A stretch of DNA of 56,434 nt, taken from NCBI GenBank assembly GCA_001556995.1, contig LSKF01000053.1:1-56434 (forward strand), read 5' to 3'. Position 1 is the first letter of the stretch; every line of letters begins with the position of its first letter. The notes beneath the pieces are model-generated. The model had not been told where the DNA came from, ran no database searches, and worked only from the letters and a program-made list of their open reading frames with translations. The position numbers and the translations under genes were made by a program. Below are positions 50,281 to 56,434 of the stretch, in pieces. The DNA is from Erythrobacteraceae bacterium CCH12-C2 (GTDB lineage Bacteria; Pseudomonadota; Alphaproteobacteria; Sphingomonadales; Sphingomonadaceae).

Positions 50281-51819
50281 GTGAACAAAGTGCGCTATGT
50301 ATACGGATTGTCGAGCGCGCTGCTGGTGGGCGGCGCGGCTGTTTCGCTGATCACCGGCTCGCCGTTGGGCGCGCAGGTGGCGCAGAATGATGGTGCTGTG
50401 ATGAGCCGGGTGGTTCCGGTCACAGGCGCACCGGCCAGCTTCGCCGACCTGACCGAGCAGCTCCAGCCAGCAGTGGTCAATATCGCCACGCGCCAGCGGG
50501 TCGAGGTCGCCAATAATCCCTTTGCCGGCACGCCCTTCGCCGAGCTGTTCAACCGCCGTCAGGGCGGCGATGCGGAGCCGCAAACCCGTGAAGCGCAATC
50601 GCTGGGCTCGGGCTTCATCATCTCGGCGGATGGTTACATTGTGACCAACAACCACGTGATTAATCCGCCTGACAGCCGCGCGAAGCTCGAATCGATCACC
50701 GTCACCACGACCGACGGCACCGAATACGAAGCCGAACTAGTGGGGGCCGATGCCGCATCCGACCTCGCGGTTCTGAAGATCAAGGGAACGCGGCCTTTCC
50801 CGTTCGTCGCCTTCGGGGATTCGAGCAAGGCCCGCCCGGGTGACTGGGTGGTGGCGATCGGCAACCCCTTTGGCCTTAGCGGCACCGTGACCAGCGGGAT
50901 CATCTCGGCGGTCTATCGCAACACCGGTCAGGGCGGCCCCTATGACCGGTTTATCCAGACTGATGCGAGCATAAATCGCGGCAATTCGGGCGGTCCACTG
51001 TTCGACATGCGCGGCAATGTGATCGGCATCAACAACGCGATCTTCTCGCCTTCGGGCGGCAGTGTCGGGATCGGGTTTGCGATCCCGGCAGAGATCGCTG
51101 CGCCGATCGTCGAGAAGCTGCGTGCGGGCCAGGAAATCCAGCGCGGCTATCTGGGTGTTGTGCTCCAGCCGATTGACGAGGACATCGCCGCCTCGCTCGG
51201 CCTGCCCAAGCGGCGCGGAGAACTGGTGCAATCGCTGCCCGACACCAACAGCCCGGCGTCCCTTGCAGGCATCAAGCCCGGCGACATCGTTACCAAGGTC
51301 AATGGCAAGGACGTGACCGCCGATCAGACCGTGTCATTCCTCGTCGCCAATCTCGCACCGGGCACCCGGGTGCCGGTCGAAATTTTGCGCGAAGGCAAGC
51401 GGATTCCGATTAACGTCACCCTCGGCAAACGCCCGACCGAAGATGAGCTGCGCCAGCAGGCACAGACCTTCGATCCCGATGCCGAAGAACCGATGGCACC
51501 CGGCACCTCGGACCAGACCATCGAGCAGAAGCTTGGCATGCAGGTCATGCCCTTGAGTGAGGCGATTGCCCGCTCAATCGGAGTGCCGGCCGATACCCAG
51601 GGCGTGGTGATTGCCGCGGTCGATCCGAACTCCGATGCCGCACGCCGCGGCCTGCGCCGGGGGGATATCGTCCTTTCCGCCAATTATCAGACCGTCGCAA
51701 CGGTCGAAGCGCTGCTCGCTCAGGTCAATGCCGCTGTTGCTGAAAAGCGCGAGGCGATCCTGCTGCGTGTCCAACGCCGCACCGCACCGCCGCAATTCGT
51801 GCCTGTCCGCCTTCGGTGA
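50281..51819 (+). CDS. degP: DegP/HtrA-type periplasmic serine protease
   Basis: 512 residues from GTG 50281, behind AAGAGGA. A signal-like helix (YGLSSALLVGGAAVSLIT, about 6-23) leads to the protease domain. The triad is His in VTNNHVINP near 126, Asp in ASDLAVLKI near 161, and Ser in NRGNSGGPLF near 235. Two PDZ domains follow (RGYLGVVLQPIDEDIAASL from about 295; MQVMPLSEAIARSIG from about 420). The Do-family protease and chaperone degrades misfolded envelope proteins. Directly downstream of hflKC, it forms an envelope-quality-control cluster. Confidence 0.95.
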   Translation: MNKVRYVYGLSSALLVGGAAVSLITGSPLGAQVAQNDGAVMSRVVPVTGAPASFADLTEQLQPAVVNIATRQRVEVANNPFAGTPFAELFNRRQGGDAEPQTREAQSLGSGFIISADGYIVTNNHVINPPDSRAKLESITVTTTDGTEYEAELVGADAASDLAVLKIKGTRPFPFVAFGDSSKARPGDWVVAIGNPFGLSGTVTSGIISAVYRNTGQGGPYDRFIQTDASINRGNSGGPLFDMRGNVIGINNAIFSPSGGSVGIGFAIPAEIAAPIVEKLRAGQEIQRGYLGVVLQPIDEDIAASLGLPKRRGELVQSLPDTNSPASLAGIKPGDIVTKVNGKDVTADQTVSFLVANLAPGTRVPVEILREGKRIPINVTLGKRPTEDELRQQAQTFDPDAEEPMAPGTSDQTIEQKLGMQVMPLSEAIARSIGVPADTQGVVIAAVDPNSDAARRGLRRGDIVLSANYQTVATVEALLAQVNAAVAEKREAILLRVQRRTAPPQFVPVRLR

Positions 51820-51840
51820 TCGCCTTTTAAGGCAAACGAA

Positions 51841-51874
51841 AGGGGCGCTCGGACAGTATCCGGGCGCCCCTTTT
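51841..51874. terminator. Bidirectional terminator between degP and the PBP gene
   Basis: AGGGGCGCTCGG (51841-51852) pairs with CCGGGCGCCCCT (51860-51871) around ACAGTAT. A T-run TTTT follows on the plus strand, and on the minus strand TTCGTTT follows. It lies between the convergent stops at 51819 and 51881. Confidence 0.85.
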
Positions 51875-51880
51875 CATTTG

Positions 51881-54037
51881 TCAGTTCTCAGGAGGTTTGG
51901 GCCCCGGCTGCTGCGGTGGAGGACGGCGCGGGGGTTGCGGCAGCTTGCCGCCCGTCGCTTCCTCCAGAAAATCCTGGCTCGCCGCAGCAGGCGGTCCCTG
52001 CGGACGCCGTTCGCCCTCGACGCCGAACGGGCTCGGCTCTTCCGGGCGCCGCGCCGGCTCAACCAGATTGCCCTGTTCGTCGATGTAGTAATAGTCCTCC
52101 GGCTCACCTAGCAGCGCCTCGTCATCGGGTTCCAGCTGCCATTCGGGCAATTCGAGGGTCACGTCGAATTCCTCGACCGGGCGATCCTTGACCGCATAGC
52201 GCATGAAGGCGGCAAAGGCCTGCGCCGGCGCGCGTCCGCCCTGCAGGCCAGGGACCGGCTTGGCGTCATCGCGGCCCATCCACACGCCGGTGGTGATCCC
52301 GCTCGAAAAGCCGATGAACCAGCCATCCTTGTTCGACGTTGTGGTGCCGGTCTTGCCCGCCACCGGCCGCCCAATCTGCGCTGCACGTCCTGTGCCGGTC
52401 TGCACCGCCGCCTGCAGGAGATCGGTGATCCCGGCAGAGACATAATCGGGCACCAGCTTGTTCTCCTGCGGAGCTTCCCGGCGATACAGTACCTCGCCGC
52501 TCGCGCCCGTCACCTTGGTGATACCATAGGGTTCGATATTGGTGCCCCGCGCGGATATGGCGGCAAAGGCGCGAGTCATCTCGATCACCCTCACTTCCGA
52601 CGAACCCAGCACCATCGACGGGACCGTGGTAACCTCGGATTCGACCCCGAATCGCTTGGCCATCGACGCGACGGTACCAAACCCGACCTCATTGCCAAGC
52701 TGCGCCGCAACCGTGTTGATCGAATAGGCAAAGGCGGTGCGCAGATCGGTTTCGCCGATATTCTGCCCGTTGGAATTGCGCGGGCTCCATCCCTCGATCG
52801 TTACGGGGGTGTCGACCACGGCATCCTCGGGCTTGTACCCGGCCTCTAGCGCCGCGAGGTACACGAACAGCTTCCACGCCGATCCCGGCTGCCGCATCGC
52901 GGTGGTGGCGCGGTTGAAGTTGCTCGCGACGTAATCCGTGCCCCCCACCAGCGCGAGGATCGCGCCGTCGCGGTCCAGGCTGACCAGCGCGCCCTGCGCG
53001 TTCTTGGGCGTGTTAGCTTCGATCGCGGCAGTCGCAGCGCGCTGCATCCCGATGTCGAGCGTGGTCCACACCTCGATCGGCTCAAAGGTCTCGGGCAGGA
53101 TGATATCAAGCTGCGGCAGCACCCAATCGGTGAAATAGCGCACTGAATTCTGCCCGGCGGGCTCCTTCAGTTGCACCGCGCTCACATCAACCTCGGCCTG
53201 ATCGGCGGTGATATAGCCCTGCTCGCGCATCAACCGCAGCACCACCGTGGCGCGGTCGACTGCGGCCTGGGTGTCGGCTGTGGGAGAATAGCGGCTCGGC
53301 GCCTTCACCAGCCCGGCGATAATCGCGGCCTCGCCAACGCTCAGTTCCGTTGCAGGGTGGCTGAAGAATTTGCGGCTGGCCGAATCAATCCCATAAGCGC
53401 CCCCGCCGAAATAGACCTTGTTGAGATAGAGAGCGAGGATCTCCTCCTTGGAGAATTTCCATTCTAGCGCCATCGCCAGCACCGCTTCGCGCGCCTTGCG
53501 GTCGAGCGAGCGGTTGTTGTTGAGAAACAGGTTGCGGGCCAGCTGCTGGGTTATCGTCGAGGTGCCGCCCAGCCGGGCGCGCGATCCTGTCACCCCTTCG
53601 ACGAGAGCGCCCGTCAGGCGCACGGGATCAACCCCGAAATGCGATTGGAAGCGCTTGTCTTCGACCGCGATCATCGCGTTGCGCATATTTTCGGGGATTT
53701 CGTCGTAATCGAGCCATTCGCCAAAACTGGGGCCGATTTCCACCAGCTCGCGCCCGTCGCGCGCACGGATGACGATGGTCTGGCCCGGCTGGGTGGCCTG
53801 CAAGGTCGCGTAGCCCGGCAGCGAATTGGCGGCAAAGCCGACCGCAAAAGCGAGGAACACCAGCGCCAACACCGCCAGCGCCCCGCCCCACACCATCAAC
53901 CGCTTGACCCAGCGCCACAGGCGCGAGGGCGGCTTGGCCCCGTGGCCGTTGCCCGGCGGAGCGGCGGATCGCTGCGCCGCCGCACGGCGCTGGCCCCGCG
54001 CGCCCTTATTCTGCAACCGCTCACCGCGTTTCGACAT
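51881..54037 (-). CDS. Class A penicillin-binding protein, PBP1A type
   Basis: 718 residues from ATG 54037. A basic N-terminal cytoplasmic tail of about 45 residues precedes one membrane helix (LMVWGGALAVLALVFLAFA, about 48-66). The glycosyltransferase (GT51) domain has the catalytic Glu in AVEDKRFQSHFGVDP near 126 and STITQQLARNLF near 160. The transpeptidase domain has PGSAWKLFVYLAAL (active Ser near 384, SxxK), AYSINTVAAQ (SxN) and GKTGTT near 559. The C-terminus is Pro/Glu/Arg-rich. It polymerises and cross-links peptidoglycan. The frame is open 36 codons upstream without family similarity. Confidence 0.95.
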   Translation of the reverse strand: MSKRGERLQNKGARGQRRAAAQRSAAPPGNGHGAKPPSRLWRWVKRLMVWGGALAVLALVFLAFAVGFAANSLPGYATLQATQPGQTIVIRARDGRELVEIGPSFGEWLDYDEIPENMRNAMIAVEDKRFQSHFGVDPVRLTGALVEGVTGSRARLGGTSTITQQLARNLFLNNNRSLDRKAREAVLAMALEWKFSKEEILALYLNKVYFGGGAYGIDSASRKFFSHPATELSVGEAAIIAGLVKAPSRYSPTADTQAAVDRATVVLRLMREQGYITADQAEVDVSAVQLKEPAGQNSVRYFTDWVLPQLDIILPETFEPIEVWTTLDIGMQRAATAAIEANTPKNAQGALVSLDRDGAILALVGGTDYVASNFNRATTAMRQPGSAWKLFVYLAALEAGYKPEDAVVDTPVTIEGWSPRNSNGQNIGETDLRTAFAYSINTVAAQLGNEVGFGTVASMAKRFGVESEVTTVPSMVLGSSEVRVIEMTRAFAAISARGTNIEPYGITKVTGASGEVLYRREAPQENKLVPDYVSAGITDLLQAAVQTGTGRAAQIGRPVAGKTGTTTSNKDGWFIGFSSGITTGVWMGRDDAKPVPGLQGGRAPAQAFAAFMRYAVKDRPVEEFDVTLELPEWQLEPDDEALLGEPEDYYYIDEQGNLVEPARRPEEPSPFGVEGERRPQGPPAAASQDFLEEATGGKLPQPPRRPPPQQPGPKPPEN

Positions 54038-54160
54038 TAACCTGTGCCCAATTGATCCTCGCCGATCAGTGACGAGGGTTGCGCGCTTTGCATAGGCAAG
54101 TTGTAACCGGGGGTGAACCCGGACACCCGGCCTCTCCCCCGGCAAATGCGGGTGTTCGGT

Positions 54161-54568
54161 TCAATTATCAGCCGGAGTGAAGACCAGCGCGGCGGAATTG
54201 ATGCAATACCTGAGGCCGCCCTGTTCGGGCGGACCATCGGGAAACACATGCCCCAGATGCCCGCCGCACTTGCCGCAGCGCACTTCGGTGCGGACCATGC
54301 CGTAGGTGGTGTCCCGGTGTTCCTCGATCACCTCGTTATCGGCAGGCTTGGTGAAGGCGGGCCAGCCGCAGCCGCTGTTGTACTTGGCGGTCGAATAGAA
54401 CAGCTGCGTCCCGCAAGCCGCGCAGTGGTATTCGCCCTCGTCGTAGAACTTGTCGTATTCGCCGGTGAAGGCGCGCTCGGTGCCCGCCTCGCGCAGGATG
54501 TGGTACTGCATCGGGGAGAGCTTTGCGCGCCATTCGGCGTCGGTCAGGCTGCGGGGGTCGTCGGTCAT
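54161..54568 (-). CDS. msrB: Peptide-methionine (R)-S-oxide reductase MsrB
   Basis: 135 residues. Zinc ligands are [11 protein letters not shown] near 49-59 and [12 protein letters not shown] near 97-108. [14 protein letters not shown] [15 protein letters not shown] and [11 protein letters not shown] form the core. The catalytic Cys is in [12 protein letters not shown] near 122. A GAGAGAGG ribosome site seven bases before the ATG supports the start at 54568. It reduces methionine-(R)-sulfoxide in proteins. A perfect palindrome lies 30 bases upstream of the ATG (54598-54618). Confidence 0.96.
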   Translation of the reverse strand: MTDDPRSLTDAEWRAKLSPMQYHILREAGTERAFTGEYDKFYDEGEYHCAACGTQLFYSTAKYNSGCGWPAFTKPADNEVIEEHRDTTYGMVRTEVRCGKCGGHLGHVFPDGPPEQGGLRYCINSAALVFTPADN

Positions 54569-54597
54569 GGGGATACCTCTCTCGTTGGTGGCAATAT

Positions 54598-54618
54598 CGG
54601 ATTGTCGCAGACAATCCG
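54598..54618. promoter_or_regulatory. Perfect 21-base palindrome upstream of msrB
   Basis: CGGATTGTC (54598-54606), spacer GCA, GACAATCCG (54610-54618). The nine-base arms match exactly. It lies 30 bases before the msrB ATG on the minus strand, where a repressor operator or a leader hairpin would act. Confidence 0.55.
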
Positions 54619-54749
54619 CAAGCGCGGCTGCGCGCCCGCAGCGATGCGGCCGTCAGGTCGCGTGAGCGAGGATTTCGCGCGCCGGATGGCGTGCGGAACA
54701 CAAGCACTCCGCGAGAATGGCATTTCGCCAGGCGAGCGGCTTTCGTTAC

Positions 54750-55433
54750 CTAACCATCCAGCAGCGCATAATGCGCAGGCGGCTTGATCGTCTCCATCCG
54801 CTCGGTGAGCAGTGGGCGAAAGCTCGGGCGGCTCTTGAACACGGCATACCAGCCGCGCGATTGCTCGTGCCCCGACCAATCGATCCCGCCGAGGTAATCC
54901 GCGACCGAAATCTGCGCTGCTGCCGCCAGATCAGCGAGGCTCATGGTCGAACCCGCCACCCAGGGGCGATTGTCGATCAGCCAGTCGAGATAGTCGAGAT
55001 GGCCATGGGCGAGCTTCATGGCACCCCGCAGCGCGCCGCTATCGGGCGGCTGGCGCAGGATGCGCTTCTTCATCCGTTCCGACAGCAAGGGCGCGGTGAC
55101 GTCGTTGTAGAAATTCTCATCGAACAGCGCCACCAATCGGCGGATCTCGGCGCGCTGCGTGGCGGTGCCATTGATCATCGGCATCCGGTCAACCGTCTCC
55201 TCGAAATACTCCGCGATCGCCCGGCTATCGGGGATGACGATCTGCTTTTCGGGATTGACGATCACCGGGGTGCGCCCGGCGGGGTTCAGGTTGAAGAACA
55301 TGTCCGAGGCCGCCCACGGGTCTTCGCGGATCAGATCGAAGGGGATGTTCTTTTCGCTCAGCAGCAGCCGGATCTTGCGGCTGAACGGGCAGAGCGGGAA
55401 TTGATGGAGTTGCCACATGGTGTTGTGGCTCAT
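54750..55433 (-). CDS. Glutathione S-transferase family protein
   Basis: 227 residues. The N-terminal thioredoxin-like domain is QLHQFPLCPFSRKIRLLLSE (about 8-27), with a C-x-F-S active-site region, then the cis-Pro stretch GRTPVIVNPEKQIVIPDSRAI near 54-74. The all-helical C-terminal domain follows (IRRLVALFDENFYNDVT, YLDWLIDNRPWVAGSTMSLADLAAAAQI). Such proteins conjugate or reduce small electrophiles with glutathione. The substrate is unknown. It is transcribed in the same direction as msrB, 181 bases apart. Confidence 0.87.
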   Translation of the reverse strand: MSHNTMWQLHQFPLCPFSRKIRLLLSEKNIPFDLIREDPWAASDMFFNLNPAGRTPVIVNPEKQIVIPDSRAIAEYFEETVDRMPMINGTATQRAEIRRLVALFDENFYNDVTAPLLSERMKKRILRQPPDSGALRGAMKLAHGHLDYLDWLIDNRPWVAGSTMSLADLAAAAQISVADYLGGIDWSGHEQSRGWYAVFKSRPSFRPLLTERMETIKPPAHYALLDG

Positions 55434-55485
55434 GCCGCAAATCGCTGGGCAAATCCATGGGGCTGCCCCGGTAACCGGGGACGAA

Positions 55486-55833
55486 TTAGATCCGGGCGGC
55501 TTCCAGCATCAGCAGGCAAGACGGCATGACCTTGCCGACCTCTCCTGAAGCGGTGAGCGCCTCGGCTTCCTTGCTGGCGAGCTGCGCGATCCCGGCGCGG
55601 TCGAGCCCGCTGGCATCCATCAATTGCGCCATCGCCCGGACGAAGAACTCCCGCCCACGGGTGCCCAAGGCCGGCCATTGCTGCGCCGCGCGGTCGCCAT
55701 TGGCCTGCCCGTTGGCGACGAGCGCAAAGGCCGCCGCACAGCGGAGCAGCGCGCGGTTCTCATGCGACAGCGGGGTTGGCACGGCGGGGGCAGCCTGAAG
55801 CGCGAGCGCGGCGGCGAGGAGCGTGGTGAGCAT
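55486..55833 (-). CDS. Hypothetical small secreted protein
   Basis: 115 residues from ATG 55833, with a signal peptide (MLTTLLAAALALQAA PAVPTP). The mature part is helical: LSHENRALLRCAAAFALVANG near 20-40, GTRGREFFVRAMAQLMD near 57-73, and a final VMPSCLLMLEAARI. Two Cys (about 30 and 106) could form a disulfide. I do not recognise a family, though this type of small periplasmic protein is frequent in sphingomonads. Confidence 0.6.
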   Translation of the reverse strand: MLTTLLAAALALQAAPAVPTPLSHENRALLRCAAAFALVANGQANGDRAAQQWPALGTRGREFFVRAMAQLMDASGLDRAGIAQLASKEAEALTASGEVGKVMPSCLLMLEAARI

Positions 55834-55943
55834 GCCCCCTCCTATGGCCTGCAACCTGAACGTCGCGCTACCGAAAACCGCATTGCGGGGCGACACGATC
55901 CGTCCTAATCCGCAACCCGTCTTTAGAGAGGAGACCCATTTCC

Positions 55944-56336
55944 ATGTTCAGTCACATAATGGTCGGCACGAATGATTTTGACCGTGCCAAGGCGTTCTAT
56001 GACGCCGTTCTCGCCACGCTTGGCGCGGGGCCAGGGATGATCAACGTCGCCGCCACCGGGCACAAGCGCGCCTTCTGGATGCACAATGGCGGCATGTTCG
56101 GCATCAGCGAGCCAATCAATGACAAGGAAGCAACCTGCTCCAACGGCTCGACCATCGGCTTTGCTTGCGATTCGCTCGAGCAGGTGCAGGCCTTCCACGA
56201 TGCCGCCGTCGCTGCCGGTGGCAAGTCGATCGAAGACCCGCCGGGGCCGCGCGTCACCGCCGGGATGGGCACGCTGAACCTCGGTTATGTGCTGGATCTG
56301 GACGGCCACAAGCTGTGCATGCTGAACAGGGCTTGA
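55944..56336 (+). CDS. VOC family (glyoxalase-like) protein
   Basis: 130 residues, one complete VOC domain. The first half has HIMVGTNDFDRAKAFYDAVL (about 4-23) with the His ligand, the second ASTIGFACDSLEQVQAFHDAAVAAGG-type STIGFACDSLEQVQAFH near 69 and YVLDLDGHKLCMLN near 115-128, the second His/Glu region. A GAGAGGAGACCC ribosome site stands just before ATG 55944. VOC enzymes use a metal to isomerise or cleave; the partner substrate is unknown. Divergent to the small secreted protein. Confidence 0.88.
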   Translation: MFSHIMVGTNDFDRAKAFYDAVLATLGAGPGMINVAATGHKRAFWMHNGGMFGISEPINDKEATCSNGSTIGFACDSLEQVQAFHDAAVAAGGKSIEDPPGPRVTAGMGTLNLGYVLDLDGHKLCMLNRA

Positions 56337-56379
56337 TCTGAAGGGGTCACTGGCGTGACACCTCAGACCCCCCACCCCT

Positions 56380-56434
56380 CCTCCCCACCCGGCCACCATA
56401 GCATGATGGTATCATTGGTGGCCGGGTGGGGAGG
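56380..56434. repeat. Large inverted repeat reaching the right edge of the window
   Basis: CCTCCCCACCCGGCCACCA at 56380-56398 is the exact reverse complement of 56416-56434. A 17-base loop separates the arms. The right arm ends with the last base of the window, so the true length is unknown. It lies 44 bases after the VOC stop codon. Confidence 0.8.

Noticed and set aside
50650..50664. CACGTG core in degP, as a second parS
   Set aside because: Flanks (AACAACCACGTGATTAAT) do not match the TGTT/AACA arms, and it lies inside a coding region at the catalytic His.

Overview
The window looks like chromosomal DNA from an alphaproteobacterium of the order Sphingomonadales, most likely Erythrobacteraceae (Erythrobacter/Porphyrobacter-like). 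The coding strands are strongly GC-rich. The gene set fits as well: an NDUFA12-type complex I accessory subunit, DUF2155 and DUF1674/SDHAF4 proteins, Oar-like and classical TonB receptors, a heme oxygenase plus bacteriophytochrome with an HWE kinase, and HflK/HflC with a Do-type protease. This is a family-level inference from gene content. No rRNA is present to confirm it. I see no prophage, transposase or CRISPR array; most of the window is housekeeping and cell-surface gene content.

Layout. 1-5.2 kb: edge of a TonB receptor, a Baeyer-Villiger-type flavin monooxygenase, a CinA N-terminal domain protein, and a deacetylase/acetyltransferase pair. 5.3-10.95 kb: the tRNA-Trp / secE / nusG / rplK / rplA block on the minus strand, broken open at two places by accessory DNA. 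Between nusG and rplK lie a zinc-ribbon frame without a start codon, a GIY-YIG nuclease framed by perfect 31-bp inverted repeats, and a TPR-like gene carrying an in-frame stop. Between secE and tRNA-Trp lie a 49-residue protein and a visibly AT-richer HsdR-N-like nuclease. 11-14.5 kb: aat, DUF2155, NDUFA12, MOSC, DUF192 and recX. 14.7-20.5 kb: a fatty acyl-AMP ligase, a DUF389 membrane protein, and a telA / XpaC-like / PHA-granule-type operon behind a near-consensus promoter. 20.6-29.6 kb: bphO-bacteriophytochrome, manC-manA, a TonB-like transducer, and a MASE1 hybrid histidine kinase. 29.7-37.4 kb: Oar-like receptor, 2OG-Fe(II) oxygenase, nucleoside transporter, YhhQ-type transporter, and an unknown membrane protein. 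37.4-44.7 kb: tRNA-Lys, folK-aguB, a secreted methyltransferase-like protein, msrA, rsmB, DUF1674, a parS-like site, P450 and hemH. 44.7-56.4 kb: an orphan molybdenum hydroxylase large subunit behind mrp, hflK-hflC, degP, a PBP1A, msrB, a GST, a small secreted protein, a VOC protein, and a large inverted repeat that runs to the last base.

How the parts work together. The 48-54.6 kb stretch is rich in envelope quality control (HflKC, Do protease, class A PBP, MsrB). The bphO-phytochrome pair makes a chromophore and its photoreceptor from one overlapping unit. manC and manA supply GDP-mannose for surface polysaccharide. The parS-like 16-mer near 42.1 kb suggests that this part of the chromosome is close to the origin.

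The most unusual signals are the GIY-YIG gene inside perfect inverted REP-like arms, the related three-hairpin element at 40.5 kb, the accessory insertions into the secE-nusG-rplKA block, and the large terminal inverted repeat.
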